Origin: Rhodospirillaceae bacterium
Lineage (GTDB): Bacteria; Pseudomonadota; Alphaproteobacteria; CACIAM-22H2
NCBI GenBank assembly: GCA_022843945.1
Contig: JALHMR010000030.1
Location: 1 to 58,173 of the forward strand
Direction of reading: 5' to 3'
Length of the DNA stretch: 58,173 nucleotides
The translations under genes and the position numbers were made by a program. Below, piece by piece: positions 25,624 through 34,224 of the stretch. Below the pieces are notes generated by a model, which was not told where the DNA came from, did not search any database, and saw only the letters and a list, made by a program, of their open reading frames with translations. Every line of letters starts with the position of its first letter. Within the stretch, counting starts at the first letter, position 1.

Positions 25624-26622
25624 CTACCACGCCCCCGCGAACAGCAGCACCCCGATCAGGGTGATGACCACGCCGCCGGCGTAGTCGAAGACCGGCGCCA
25701 GGGGCCCGCGTTCGCCCTCGGGGCGCCCATTCTTTCCACGCTCAGTCCAGCGGGTCATGGCGCTGCGCGCCACGATGGCCAGCACGCCGAGGCCCGCCAT
25801 GGTCAGCGCCATGCCGGCGGCGATCGCCGCGACCAGCACGAAGCCGGCGAACAGGATGCCGTTGGCCAGGGCGTAGAGCATGACCAGGATGGCGCCGGTG
25901 CAGGGCACGATGCCGACGCCGATCGACAGCCAGCTCTGTGGCCGGTGTTCGTGTGAGTGCCCGTGCGGATCATGTGAATGGTCGTGCCCCGGAATGGCGC
26001 AGTGCTCGTGGGCGTGCCCGCCGCCGCGCGCCGTCTCGACGATCATGTAGACGCCGATGATGGCGATCAGCGCGTAGGAGGCGAGCTGGATCTGGCGGAT
26101 CTCCGACCCCGAGGTGCCCCAGACCGTGCGGAACAGCAGGTCCGCACCCAGGGCGATGATGATGGCCGAGATGACGTGGCCGACCGAGATCTGCAGGCCC
26201 ATCAGCAGGCCGCGGCCGATGCGCGCCTGGCGGGTCAGGAAATAGCCGACCACCACCGCCTTGCCGTGGCCCGGCCCGGCGGCGTGCACCACGCCGTAGA
26301 GGAAGGCGAGGCCGATACCGACCAGCAGCGCCATCGTTGTTTCGCCGTCGCGGATGGCGCGCATGCGCGTCGCGATTTCGCGCGTCGCCTCGCGCTGGAA
26401 GCGGGCGAGCTCGCGGTTGATCCGGGTGAAGAAGCCGGGTGCGGGTGCGGGTTCGGCCGGGGTGGCGGCCGGGGCGGCGGGAGCGGGGGCGCCGGTGAAA
26501 GGGTTGGCGGGCTGCGCCGGCGCCGGTGCGGCTGGGGCGCCGGTGAAGGGGTTCGTCTGCTGCGCGAATAGCGGTGTTGCTGTCAGCAGCAGGAGCAGCA
26601 GTAGGGCCGTCAGAGCTTTCAC
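25624..26622 (-). CDS. NicO/RcnA-type nickel/cobalt transporter
   Basis: About 332 residues: signal peptide (ALTALLLLLLLTATPLFAQ), a Pro/Ala-rich segment with NPFTGAPA repeated, then a membrane domain of six or more spans. FLYGVVHAAGPGHGKAVVVG carries the HxxxxxHG metal motif, LQISVGHVISA is the second motif, and a His-rich loop (AHEHCAIPGHDHSHDPHGHS) follows. It is likely a metal exporter or importer for nickel, cobalt or a similar ion. I prefer the GTG at 26622; an in-frame ATG at 26640 lies in the repeat element. It forms a unit with the DUF1007 gene upstream. Confidence 0.82.
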   Translation of the reverse strand: MKALTALLLLLLLTATPLFAQQTNPFTGAPAAPAPAQPANPFTGAPAPAAPAATPAEPAPAPGFFTRINRELARFQREATREIATRMRAIRDGETTMALLVGIGLAFLYGVVHAAGPGHGKAVVVGYFLTRQARIGRGLLMGLQISVGHVISAIIIALGADLLFRTVWGTSGSEIRQIQLASYALIAIIGVYMIVETARGGGHAHEHCAIPGHDHSHDPHGHSHEHRPQSWLSIGVGIVPCTGAILVMLYALANGILFAGFVLVAAIAAGMALTMAGLGVLAIVARSAMTRWTERGKNGRPEGERGPLAPVFDYAGGVVITLIGVLLFAGAW

Positions 26623-26626
26623 GGCG

Positions 26627-26756
26627 CACCCCCACCCCAACCCTCCCCCATCGAGGGGGAGGGGGAAGAAAGCGAGGGGGAGGGGAAAGAAAGAAGGGGC
26701 GACGTCCTTTTCATGTCCCCTCCCCCCTTGTGGGGGAGGGATAGGGTGGGGGGTGA
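26627..26756. repeat. Palindromic repeat element, copy B
   Basis: Same ends as copy A at 21208-21316 (CACCCCAACCCTCCCCCAT and CCCCCCTTGTGGGGGAGGG), with a somewhat longer middle (GAGGGGGAGGGGAAAG). It fills the gap between the DUF1007 and NicO genes and reaches the NicO start. Confidence 0.8.
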
Positions 26757-26761
26757 TCCGT

Positions 26762-27370
26762 TCACGGCTTCGGGCAGCTCAGCGTGATGCTCTGGAACGG
26801 CGCGACGCCGAAGCTCTGTTGCGCCCCGCTGGCGTCGCGCACGCTGAAGGAGCAGCGGCCCGGCGTCATCCGGTCGAAGCGCACCGGGTCGTTGGTGTCG
26901 AGCCCCACTTCGACGAAGTAGGACTCATCGTAGATGCTGATCACCACCTCGGCGGCGCCGGGGTCGACGGGCTCGGCCAGCGGCAGGGTGAAGTCGTAGA
27001 CCAGCTGGCCGTTGCGCACCGCGCCCTGGAAACCCGTCACCGCGCCGAAGCCGGCCGGCTTGCCGCCGACCGTCATGTGGGCGAAGTAGCCGTACTCCTT
27101 GAGGTTGGCGAAGGCGCCTTTTTCGAGCTCGGCGTTCTCCTCCGGCTCGAAGCGGTTGTTCCGGTTGGCGTCGAAGCGCCGGATGATGGCCGTGCCGAAG
27201 AACTCGTCGAAGGTCCAGGTCAGGCGCAGCGCGGCCAGCTTATCGCCCTCGAAGACGAAGGTCGTGACGTTGTCCAGCCAGACGTGGGGATGGGCGGTCG
27301 CGGGACCCGAGCCGACGAGAAGGGCTGCACCGGCGAGGCCGAGGTATTTGAGGCCGGAGAAGAGGCTCAT
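26762..27370 (-). CDS. DUF1007 periplasmic protein with EF-hand-like loop
   Basis: A 202-residue exported protein: signal peptide (1-26, ending PATA), then HPHVWLDNVTTFVFEGDKL, the hallmark start of DUF1007. Residues about 65-80 carry FDANRNNRFEPEENAE, a loop with the D-x-N-x-N spacing and terminal Glu of calcium-binding EF hands. DUF1007 genes are usually found beside NicO/RcnA-type metal transporters, as here, and probably act as periplasmic partners. The function is not experimentally defined as far as I know. Confidence 0.85.
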   Translation of the reverse strand: MSLFSGLKYLGLAGAALLVGSGPATAHPHVWLDNVTTFVFEGDKLAALRLTWTFDEFFGTAIIRRFDANRNNRFEPEENAELEKGAFANLKEYGYFAHMTVGGKPAGFGAVTGFQGAVRNGQLVYDFTLPLAEPVDPGAAEVVISIYDESYFVEVGLDTNDPVRFDRMTPGRCSFSVRDASGAQQSFGVAPFQSITLSCPKP

Positions 27371-27396
27371 ACCTGATTTACGCCTTTCTCACGCCA

Positions 27397-28479
27397 CTAT
27401 TCCACCTGCGAAACGGGGCCACGCGGCAGGAAGGAGTCGATGACGACGCGGTCCGCCGCGGCACCCCGAGCTTGCGCCGCGGCGGCGCAGGCGTCAACGA
27501 AGGCGGGGCTGCCGGCGACCAGCACCGCGCTTGTCGAGAGGTCGGTGCTTTCCTTGGTCAGAAGGTCGGGGATGCGGCCACGCGCGAACGGGTTTTCTTG
27601 GGGGCCCGGACTGGCTATCGCCTCGCGGGTCAGCGTCGCCTGCCAGGTGAAGGTCGGGTGGCGCCGGGCGAGGCGGGCCAGCAGGTCGCAGGCGAAGAGC
27701 TCCTTGCGCTCGCGCACCGAGAAGAGGAGGCGGACCGGGTGGGCGAAGCCGTCCTCCAGCGCGCGGCTGACCGCGGAGAGGATCGGCGACAGTCCGGTGC
27801 TGCCGGCCAGCGCCAGGACCGGGCCGTCATGCCGCGGAAAAGCGAAATCGCCGTAGGGCCCGCGCAGGGTCAGCGTACCGCCGGGTTGCGCATGGTCGTG
27901 CAGCCAGTTGCTCGCCCGGCCCTTCGGGTGGCGGGTGATGTAGAAGCTCAGCTGGCCGTCGGGCAGCGTGCCGTCCGCTGCCGGCGCTTCGACGATGGAG
28001 TAGGGTCGCGGCGGCTCGATCCCGGGCAGCTCGAATTCCATGTTCATGCCGGCGCGGAAGCGGAAGCTCACGCCGGCCGGCAGGCCGACCACCAGGCGCA
28101 GCACGGTCGGCGTCACCGGATGGGCGGCGACGATCTCGGTCGTGAACTCGGCGGGAAGGATCGCCTCTTCGCCCGCTTCGCGGGCGTGCATCGGGTTGAC
28201 CATCGCCAGCCGGATCGTCGGGCTGCGCGGCTTGGACTGGCAGCACAGGCAGTAGCCCTGCTCCTTCTCCTCGTCGGTGATGGCGAAGCTCATCGCCCAG
28301 CCGTGGTCGACCATGCCTTCCAGCACCTTGGCCTTGCAGGTGCCGCAGGCGCCGCCGCGGCAGTTATGCGGCATGTGGATGCCGGCGGCCAAAGCCGCGT
28401 CGAGCAGCGGCGTGTCCTCCGGGCAGACATAGGTCTCGCCCGTGTTGGTCACCGTCACGTTGCTGGGGTCTTTGGTCAT
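27397..28479 (-). CDS. 2Fe-2S ferredoxin-type NAD(P)H reductase
   Basis: A 360-residue reductase: N-terminal plant-type ferredoxin domain (cluster cysteines in HNCRGGACGTCKAKVLEG and YCLCCQSKP), then an FAD-binding barrel (RPYSIVEAPA, YGDFAFP) and an NAD-binding domain (LALAGSTGLSPILS, VRERKELFACD, VAGSPAFVDAC). The order matches CDP-6-deoxy-glucoseen reductase and the reductase parts of oxygenases. It passes electrons from NAD(P)H to a partner that is not encoded nearby. I chose the ATG at 28479, since the longer upstream frame runs into the next gene. Confidence 0.87.
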   Translation of the reverse strand: MTKDPSNVTVTNTGETYVCPEDTPLLDAALAAGIHMPHNCRGGACGTCKAKVLEGMVDHGWAMSFAITDEEKEQGYCLCCQSKPRSPTIRLAMVNPMHAREAGEEAILPAEFTTEIVAAHPVTPTVLRLVVGLPAGVSFRFRAGMNMEFELPGIEPPRPYSIVEAPAADGTLPDGQLSFYITRHPKGRASNWLHDHAQPGGTLTLRGPYGDFAFPRHDGPVLALAGSTGLSPILSAVSRALEDGFAHPVRLLFSVRERKELFACDLLARLARRHPTFTWQATLTREAIASPGPQENPFARGRIPDLLTKESTDLSTSAVLVAGSPAFVDACAAAAQARGAAADRVVIDSFLPRGPVSQVE

Positions 28480-28499
28480 GGCTGGGGCATGAGCGGATT

Positions 28500-29390
28500 C
28501 TAGGAGTGGCGCCGGTGCAGCGCCAGGATGGTGGCGGCGATGCCGCCGGTGACGCAGGCCACGCCCAGGATGTCGGTCCAGCTCGGGACCTCGCCGAGCA
28601 GCGGGATGGCCAGGATGGTGACCAGGCCGGGGACGGCGGCGGTCAGCATCGTTGTGGAGGCAGCACCAAAAGCCACCACCACCCGCATATAGGCGAACAT
28701 GGAAACGATCGTCGCCAGAAGCCCCTGCAGCACCGCCTGGGTGATCAGCTCGCCGAGCGGGGCGAGGTGCAGCTTGGTATCGACGAAGAGCAGCCAGACC
28801 GGGATGTAGAGACAGAAGGCCAGCGGGAAGACCACCGAGGCGGCCTGCAGCGGCTTCACCTTCCAGCGCTGGGCCAGTATCGAGTAGATCGCCCAGCAGC
28901 ACGACGAGGCCGCGAACAACACGTCGCCGCGCCACATGCCGGGGGCGGCATGGGCCATGGTGTCGAGGGCGATCATCACCACGCCGACCACGATGAGGCC
29001 GAGACCGACCAGGCGGATGCGGTTAAAGCGCTCGCCCAGCACCAGCATGGCGAGGATCGAGGTCTGCAGCGGCAGCGAGCCGGTCATCAGCACCGCGGCG
29101 TGCGACACGGGCGCCAGCGCGAAGGCGTTGTAGGCGAAGCCGCCGAAGCCGATGCCGGCGAGCAGCGCCATGATCAGCCCCTGCCAGAGCTGGAGACCGC
29201 CCAAGCCCAGGCGAACCAGGAACGGCGCCATGACGACCCCGGCGATACCGACCCGCAGGGCCAGCAGGTCGGCCGGCTGGAACGTGGAGCGCGCGCCGAG
29301 ACGGGTCAGGAGAATAAAGCCGGTCCAGATGACCAGGATGGCGGCGGCGGCGCCGAGCCCGATCGCCAGCTCCCGTTTTTGCGGGGTCAT
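28500..29390 (-). CDS. EamA/DMT-family transporter
   Basis: A 296-residue integral membrane protein with about ten spans in two five-span halves, as in drug/metabolite exporters. Typical stretches are VIWTGFILLTRLG, FGGFAYNAFALAPVSHAAVL, PLQTSILAMLVLGERFNRIR and, near the C-terminus, LLGEVPSWTDILGVACVTGG. The ATG at 29390 has AGAAGGCGG in front. The substrate is unknown. It precedes the reductase gene by 20 bases on the same strand. Confidence 0.85.
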   Translation of the reverse strand: MTPQKRELAIGLGAAAAILVIWTGFILLTRLGARSTFQPADLLALRVGIAGVVMAPFLVRLGLGGLQLWQGLIMALLAGIGFGGFAYNAFALAPVSHAAVLMTGSLPLQTSILAMLVLGERFNRIRLVGLGLIVVGVVMIALDTMAHAAPGMWRGDVLFAASSCCWAIYSILAQRWKVKPLQAASVVFPLAFCLYIPVWLLFVDTKLHLAPLGELITQAVLQGLLATIVSMFAYMRVVVAFGAASTTMLTAAVPGLVTILAIPLLGEVPSWTDILGVACVTGGIAATILALHRRHS

Positions 29391-29484
29391 CGCGCCGCCT
29401 TCTGATCCGTCATGCCCGCGCCCCATTCTTCGCGCCGTCGGCGGCCGCGGCGGCCGGTGACCCGGCGCAGGGTGGGCATCCAGA

Positions 29485-29523
29485 CTCTTCTCAAGAAGAC
29501 TGGACCCCCGCTTGCGCGGGGGT
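29485..29523. repeat. Palindromic intergenic element (CCCCCGC hairpin)
   Basis: ACCCCCGC (29504-29511), TTGC, GCGGGGGT (29516-29523) is a perfect eight-pair hairpin, flanked on the left by CTTCTCAAGAAG. The pattern TGGACCCCCGC...GCGGGGGTGAC is a common alphaproteobacterial intergenic repeat. It lies between the dehydratase end and the EamA gene, where it may end transcription. Confidence 0.6.
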
Positions 29524-29551
29524 GACGCTCATTTCTTGTTTTCACGGCAGG

Positions 29552-30541
29552 CTAAGCTTTCAGCGCGGCGATGAACACGTCGGGATCGACATTGCCGCCG
29601 GAGCAGACGACGGCGACGGTCCGGCCCTTGATCGGGAACTTGCCCGAGAGCACGGCGGCTAAAGACACCGCACCGCCGGGCTCGACCACCAGCTTGAGGT
29701 CGTTGAAGGCGGTGGCCATGGCCGCTCGCGCCTCGTCGTCGCTGACCGCGAAGCCGCCAGCCAGCGTCTTGCGGTTGATCGAGAAGGTGAGCTCCCCCGG
29801 CTCGGGCGCCAACAGCGCATCGCAGATCGAGCGCGCCGCCGGGTCGTTGCTCTCGCGCCTGCCGCTTTTCAGACTGCGCATGGTGTCGTCGAAGCCTTGA
29901 GGCTCCACGGCGTAGACCGGCACGTTGGGTAGCTTGCCCTTGAGGGCCGTCGAGGTGCCGGCGATCAGCCCGCCGCCGCCGCAATTGACCAGCACGGCGT
30001 CGAGGCTCGCCTTCGCGGCGGCCGCCTGCTCGACGATTTCCAGCCCGACCGTGCCCTGGCCGGCGATGATGTAGGGGTCCTCATAGGGTGGAACAAGAAC
30101 GGCGCCGCGCTCGGCGCAGACCTTCTGTCCTATTGCCTCGCGGTTCTCGGTGTAGCGGTCGAAATGGATGACCTCGGCGCCGTAGGACCTGGTGTTGCGC
30201 ACCTTGATCGCCGGCGCGTCGGCCGGCATCAGGATGACCGCGGGAATCCCCAGGATCTGGGCCGCCGCCGCGACACCCTGCGCATGGTTGCCCGAGGAAT
30301 AGGTGACGACGCCGGCCTTCTTCTGCTGGTCGTCGAGGCGGCTGATGCGGTTGTAGGCGCCGCGGAACTTGAACGAGCCGGTGCGCTGCATCGGCTCGGC
30401 CTTGATCAGCAGGCGCCCGCCCAGTCGCGCGTTGAGCACCGGCGATTCGAGCAGCGGCGTGCGCACGGCCAGGCCGGCGATCTGGCGCGCGGCGTCTTCG
30501 ATGTCCGCCAGGGTGGGCTCAAAGCGCGCGGAGGAAGTCAT
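29552..30541 (-). CDS. Threonine/serine dehydratase family PLP enzyme
   Basis: A 329-residue fold-type II PLP enzyme without an ACT or regulatory domain, hence of the catabolic kind. PLP Lys58 lies in GSFKFRGA, SSGNHAQGVA binds the substrate carboxylate, and CGGGGLIAG holds the PLP phosphate. It deaminates threonine or serine to 2-oxoacids; serine racemase and hydroxyaspartate dehydratase share this architecture and cannot be excluded. Its first 23 bases overlap the end of the hydrolase gene upstream. Confidence 0.88.
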   Translation of the reverse strand: MTSSARFEPTLADIEDAARQIAGLAVRTPLLESPVLNARLGGRLLIKAEPMQRTGSFKFRGAYNRISRLDDQQKKAGVVTYSSGNHAQGVAAAAQILGIPAVILMPADAPAIKVRNTRSYGAEVIHFDRYTENREAIGQKVCAERGAVLVPPYEDPYIIAGQGTVGLEIVEQAAAAKASLDAVLVNCGGGGLIAGTSTALKGKLPNVPVYAVEPQGFDDTMRSLKSGRRESNDPAARSICDALLAPEPGELTFSINRKTLAGGFAVSDDEARAAMATAFNDLKLVVEPGGAVSLAAVLSGKFPIKGRTVAVVCSGGNVDPDVFIAALKA

Positions 30542-31394
30542 CGATGGCCTTTCGGACCGGGGGTTCGTTCAGAGTCGGGCAATGGCCGATACCGGGGAGG
30601 GTGACCTGGAGCAGGTCCGGCTTCTCTTCTTTCATGCGGGCGAAGCTGGTTTCGGACAGGATATCCGACGCCCCGCCGCGAATGGCAAGCACCGGGATGG
30701 CGCGGACCGCGCGCCACAGGTTCCACAGGTCCGGGGGCGGCTCTTCGGGCTCGACGAGCGGCCGGATGATCGACGTATCCCAGTCGAAGTGGAGCCTGCC
30801 ATCGGGGTCTTCGCGGAACGTGCCGCGGGTGAAGGACAGCCAGTCTTCTTCGGTCTCGAGCGACAGGTTGCGGAACCTGTCTTTCAGGTGCCGGACCGCC
30901 GCGGACCAGTCGGGCTGCGGCCGGTCCTGGGCGACATAGGCCAGGATGCGGCCCGCGCCGCCCGGCGTGATGTCGGGCCCCACGTCGTTGATGACCAGGC
31001 CGGCAAGGACCGTGGGAAAGGCCGCGGCGATCGCCATGCCGAGCAGCCCGCCGAGCGAGACGCCGACGACGATGACCTGCGACAGGCCCAGCGCCGCCAG
31101 GACGTGGCGGAGGTCGTCCAGGTACTGGCCGGGGTTGTAGCTACGCCAGTCCGCCGCATAGCCGGACTGCCCGCGGCCGCGCATGTCGGGACAGATGACG
31201 CGGCGCTCGGGCGCCAGGCGGCGCGCCAGGGTGATGAAATCGTTCGAATTGCGGGTCAACCCCGGCAGGCAGAGCAGCGGCGTGGCGCCGCTGTTGGCGT
31301 CGCCCCAATCGCGGACGAAGAGCCGCAGGTTGTCGCGCGCCGTAATGCGCCGCTCGCGCGGGACGGGCTCCCCAGTCACCGTGCTTGGGATCAC
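30519..31394 (-). CDS. Alpha/beta hydrolase
   Basis: A 291-residue alpha/beta-hydrolase-fold enzyme. Visible are LLCLPGLTRNSNDF (oxyanion region), CPDMRGRGQSGYA, the nucleophile elbow VGVSLGGLLG and the C-terminal catalytic histidine in PGIGHCPTLNEP. The substrate cannot be deduced. It starts at a GTG four bases from the end of the haloacid dehalogenase gene; no strong ribosome binding site is visible, so coupling is likely. It belongs to a minus-strand run with slt, HAD and the dehydratase. Confidence 0.88.
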   Translation of the reverse strand: MIPSTVTGEPVPRERRITARDNLRLFVRDWGDANSGATPLLCLPGLTRNSNDFITLARRLAPERRVICPDMRGRGQSGYAADWRSYNPGQYLDDLRHVLAALGLSQVIVVGVSLGGLLGMAIAAAFPTVLAGLVINDVGPDITPGGAGRILAYVAQDRPQPDWSAAVRHLKDRFRNLSLETEEDWLSFTRGTFREDPDGRLHFDWDTSIIRPLVEPEEPPPDLWNLWRAVRAIPVLAIRGGASDILSETSFARMKEEKPDLLQVTLPGIGHCPTLNEPPVRKAIDDFLRAL

Positions 31395-31398
31395 TGTT

Positions 31399-32106
31399 TC
31401 AGGCGAGGCCGAGCAGGGCCGGCAGTTCGGTCAGGGTCTTGATCTGGCGCTCGGGCTGCGCCGGCAGATTCTCCATCGGCGCGCCGCTGCGATTGATCCA
31501 GACGCAGCGGAAGCCGAAGGCCGCAGCCCCGGCGATATCCCAGCCGTTGGAGGACATGAAGCAGACCTTGTTCGCCGGGGTTGCCAGCTTGTCGACCACC
31601 AGCTGGTAGACCGAGGGATGCGGCTTGAAGATCGCCACCGATTCGACCGACAGCGAGGCGTCGATCCATTCGCTGATCTTGGCGCTGCTCACCGCGGAGG
31701 TCAGCATGGTCGGCGAGCCGTTCGACAGGATGGCCGTGCGCAGACCCTTGGCCTTCAGCTGGCGCAGCACCGCCGGCACCTCGGGATAGGCATCGAGGTT
31801 CAGATACTGCTGCATGAGCAGCGCGCGCAAAGCGGGATCCTGCCGCTTGTGGGCATCGAGCACGTAGTCGAGGGCCTCGCCCGTCACGTGCCAAAAATCG
31901 GTATGGCGGCCCATCAGGCTGCGCAGCCAGGTGTATTCAAGCTGCTTGCGGCGCCAGAGATCAGAGAAGGCCTGCCAGTCGGGGCCCAGCGCATCCTTGC
32001 AACGGGCGGCGGCCGAGGCGTAGTCGAACAGCGTGCCGTAGGCGTCGAAGACGCAGACGCCGATGTCGGTCATGGGGTTTGCGCTGGTCATGGGGCTGCC
32101 CGTCAT
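31399..32106 (-). CDS. (S)-2-haloacid dehalogenase-like HAD protein
   Basis: A 235-residue HAD type II protein with all four motifs: VFDAYGTLFD (nucleophile Asp), ILSNGSPTM, IFKPHPSVYQL and MSSNGWDIAGA, the last with the SSNxWD pattern of true L-2-haloacid dehalogenases. It hydrolyses 2-haloacids to hydroxyacids. Its ATG overlaps the slt stop (ATGA), so it is translationally coupled to the transglycosylase. There are also ATGs five and eleven codons downstream. The other HAD-II gene in the window (1992-2711) is less canonical. Confidence 0.9.
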   Translation of the reverse strand: MTGSPMTSANPMTDIGVCVFDAYGTLFDYASAAARCKDALGPDWQAFSDLWRRKQLEYTWLRSLMGRHTDFWHVTGEALDYVLDAHKRQDPALRALLMQQYLNLDAYPEVPAVLRQLKAKGLRTAILSNGSPTMLTSAVSSAKISEWIDASLSVESVAIFKPHPSVYQLVVDKLATPANKVCFMSSNGWDIAGAAAFGFRCVWINRSGAPMENLPAQPERQIKTLTELPALLGLA

Positions 32107-34115
32107 GGTTCGGCTTGGGCCACGCGCCGGCGCCGCAGGTCGCGGTCGATGCGTTCCGTCGCGCCGTTGCCGTTGAGCCGGTAACGGTACACCTGGAGAT
32201 TCTCGAACACGCGCTGCACGTAGTTGCGCGTCTCGTCGATCGGGATCAGCTCGATCCAGTCGATGACATCGACATGTGGCCGGCGCGGGTCGCCGTTCTC
32301 CTTGACCCAGCGCTGCACCCGGCCGGGGCCGGCATTGTAGGCGGCGACGGCCATGAGATAGGAGCCGTCGTAGTCGTCGATCAGACCGGCGAGATAGGCG
32401 CGGCCCAGGCGCAGGTTCAGCGATGGGTCCTTGAGCAGGCGCTGCTCGATATTGTCGGAGGGCAGGCCGAGCTGCCTGGCCACGGCGCGAGCGGTCGGTG
32501 GAATGAGCTGCATCAGACCGCGCGCATTGGCGCGGCTCACGGCGTCCGTTTCGAACGCGCTCTCCTGGCGGATGGTGGCCAGGATCAGCGCCTTCTCCGG
32601 CGGGTTCGGGCCCGGCAGGTCGACCGTCGGCCAGCCGTGATCGGGGATGGCGACGCCGGCGACCTGGGCCGAGCGCTTGGCGGCGGAGACGGCGAGATCG
32701 GCCCGGCCCATGCGCGTGGCCAGCTCGGCCGCCAGGGTGTGCTCGCCCGGCGTCTTGGCGTTGAGCACCAGGCGCGTCACGAAGGCTTTCACGCGCTGCA
32801 CCTGGTCGATCTCGTGCAGGAAGCGCGCGGCGCGCACCAGTTCGCTTCTTTCAAACGCCTGGCGTTCCTCGGCGGTCGGCTGCGGCGTGCTCAGGCTCGG
32901 CGCCGGGCGACCATCCAGCGCGGTGGCGGCGATCTGGCCGTAGTAGGTCGTGGAATAGGCCGCGGCGCGCGCGAACCACTCCTGGGAGTCCTTGACATCG
33001 CCCTTGGCCGCGGCGGCGCGGCCGGCCCAGTAGGCGGCGCGGGCCTGGGTCACCGGGAAGCGCGCGGCCTCGTGCAGCTTCTTGAAATGCACGAGACCCT
33101 GTTCGGGCTGGTCGAGAAAACGCAGCGCGATCCAGCCGGCCATGAACTCCGCTTCGGTGAGACCGGGACCGCCGGTCAGGCCGTGATCCTTGACGATGGC
33201 GTAGGCCTCTTTCATGCGCCCGGCGGAGACGGACTTGCGCGCGAGATAGGCGCGCTCGTTCCACCAGATGTCGGGGCGGCCGAGGTCCTTGGGGGCGTCG
33301 CGCAGGATTTCCCGGGCGCCTTCCTCCTGGTTCTTCTTCCGGCGCCAGCGCATGCGCTCGAACATCAGGCCCGGATCGTTCATCAGGTGCGCCGGCACCT
33401 TGCGCAGGGCGCTGTCGATGCCGCCGGCCACGGCCTGGAGCTTGAGGCGGGCGTCGCCCAGGTGCTTCCAGTCGTCGGGCACGCGGGCGAGCTGACGGCG
33501 CGCATCCTCGCGGCGGCCATCCCAGATCAGCCGGTCGAGGCGGCGCAGGTGATCGCCCGGCTCGAGATGCTGCCGGTAGCGCTTGAGGAAGGCGCTCTCC
33601 TGGGCGGCACCGAAGCTGTAGCGGCCCCAGGCCTCGCGGATCAGCGCGATGGCCTTGGCGCGGTCGCCGCTGCGCTGTAGGGCCTCGATGTAGCGCATCG
33701 CGCCATCGGAGGTGACCGGCCCGCGCAGCGCGAACCAGGCCAGCACGACGGAATCATCGGTTCGGTCGACCAGCGCTTCCTCGGCGCGGCGAAACAGCGT
33801 GTCGAGGTTGGGCCAGCTCGGATTGGCGTCGATGAAGGCGGCGATGTCCTCGAACGAGGCGCCCGAGCGCGGCTGCTGCAGTTCGACCCAGCGGAAGACC
33901 TTGGCGGCGAAGCGGTCCTTGCCCTCGTTGGCCAGGCGCCGGCCCTCGTCCACCTTGCCGGCGTCGAGGGCGTCGAAGGCCCGCTCATAGACCTTGCGCT
34001 GGTCCGCCGGGAGGAGGGGGGATAGGGGCGGAGCGGCGGCCTGGCTGGCGCCAGTGAACAGGCCCAAGACCAGCCCGGCGGCAAGCGCACCCCCCAAGAA
34101 ACAGCGTACTGTCAT
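32103..34115 (-). CDS. slt: Soluble lytic murein transglycosylase
   Basis: A 670-residue exported enzyme that cleaves peptidoglycan glycan strands. Residues 1-27 are a signal peptide ending ASQA. A long alpha-helical superhelix (about 30-480) follows, then the lysozyme-like catalytic domain with Glu518 in IRQESAFETD, RGLMQLIPPTA and AAYNAGPGRVQRW. This is the Slt70 layout. It is divergent from dapA with 109 bases between start codons, and the haloacid dehalogenase follows it by coupling. Confidence 0.93.
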   Translation of the reverse strand: MTVRCFLGGALAAGLVLGLFTGASQAAAPPLSPLLPADQRKVYERAFDALDAGKVDEGRRLANEGKDRFAAKVFRWVELQQPRSGASFEDIAAFIDANPSWPNLDTLFRRAEEALVDRTDDSVVLAWFALRGPVTSDGAMRYIEALQRSGDRAKAIALIREAWGRYSFGAAQESAFLKRYRQHLEPGDHLRRLDRLIWDGRREDARRQLARVPDDWKHLGDARLKLQAVAGGIDSALRKVPAHLMNDPGLMFERMRWRRKKNQEEGAREILRDAPKDLGRPDIWWNERAYLARKSVSAGRMKEAYAIVKDHGLTGGPGLTEAEFMAGWIALRFLDQPEQGLVHFKKLHEAARFPVTQARAAYWAGRAAAAKGDVKDSQEWFARAAAYSTTYYGQIAATALDGRPAPSLSTPQPTAEERQAFERSELVRAARFLHEIDQVQRVKAFVTRLVLNAKTPGEHTLAAELATRMGRADLAVSAAKRSAQVAGVAIPDHGWPTVDLPGPNPPEKALILATIRQESAFETDAVSRANARGLMQLIPPTARAVARQLGLPSDNIEQRLLKDPSLNLRLGRAYLAGLIDDYDGSYLMAVAAYNAGPGRVQRWVKENGDPRRPHVDVIDWIELIPIDETRNYVQRVFENLQVYRYRLNGNGATERIDRDLRRRRVAQAEP

Positions 34116-34170
34116 TGGCCTGGATATTAGGCGACCGCACGGCGCGCTGGCCAGTGTTCCCGGGGGGCCG

Positions 34171-34200
34171 TTGCGAGGCCGGGGCCGGAAGGGCTATGTT
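34171..34200 (+). promoter_or_regulatory. Candidate dapA promoter
   Basis: TTGCGA (34171-34176), an 18-base spacer and TATGTT (34195-34200), each four of six matches to consensus, sit about 25 bases before the dapA ATG. Pattern match only. Confidence 0.4.
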
Positions 34201-34224
34201 GCGCTCTGATAAGGAGAAACGCCC

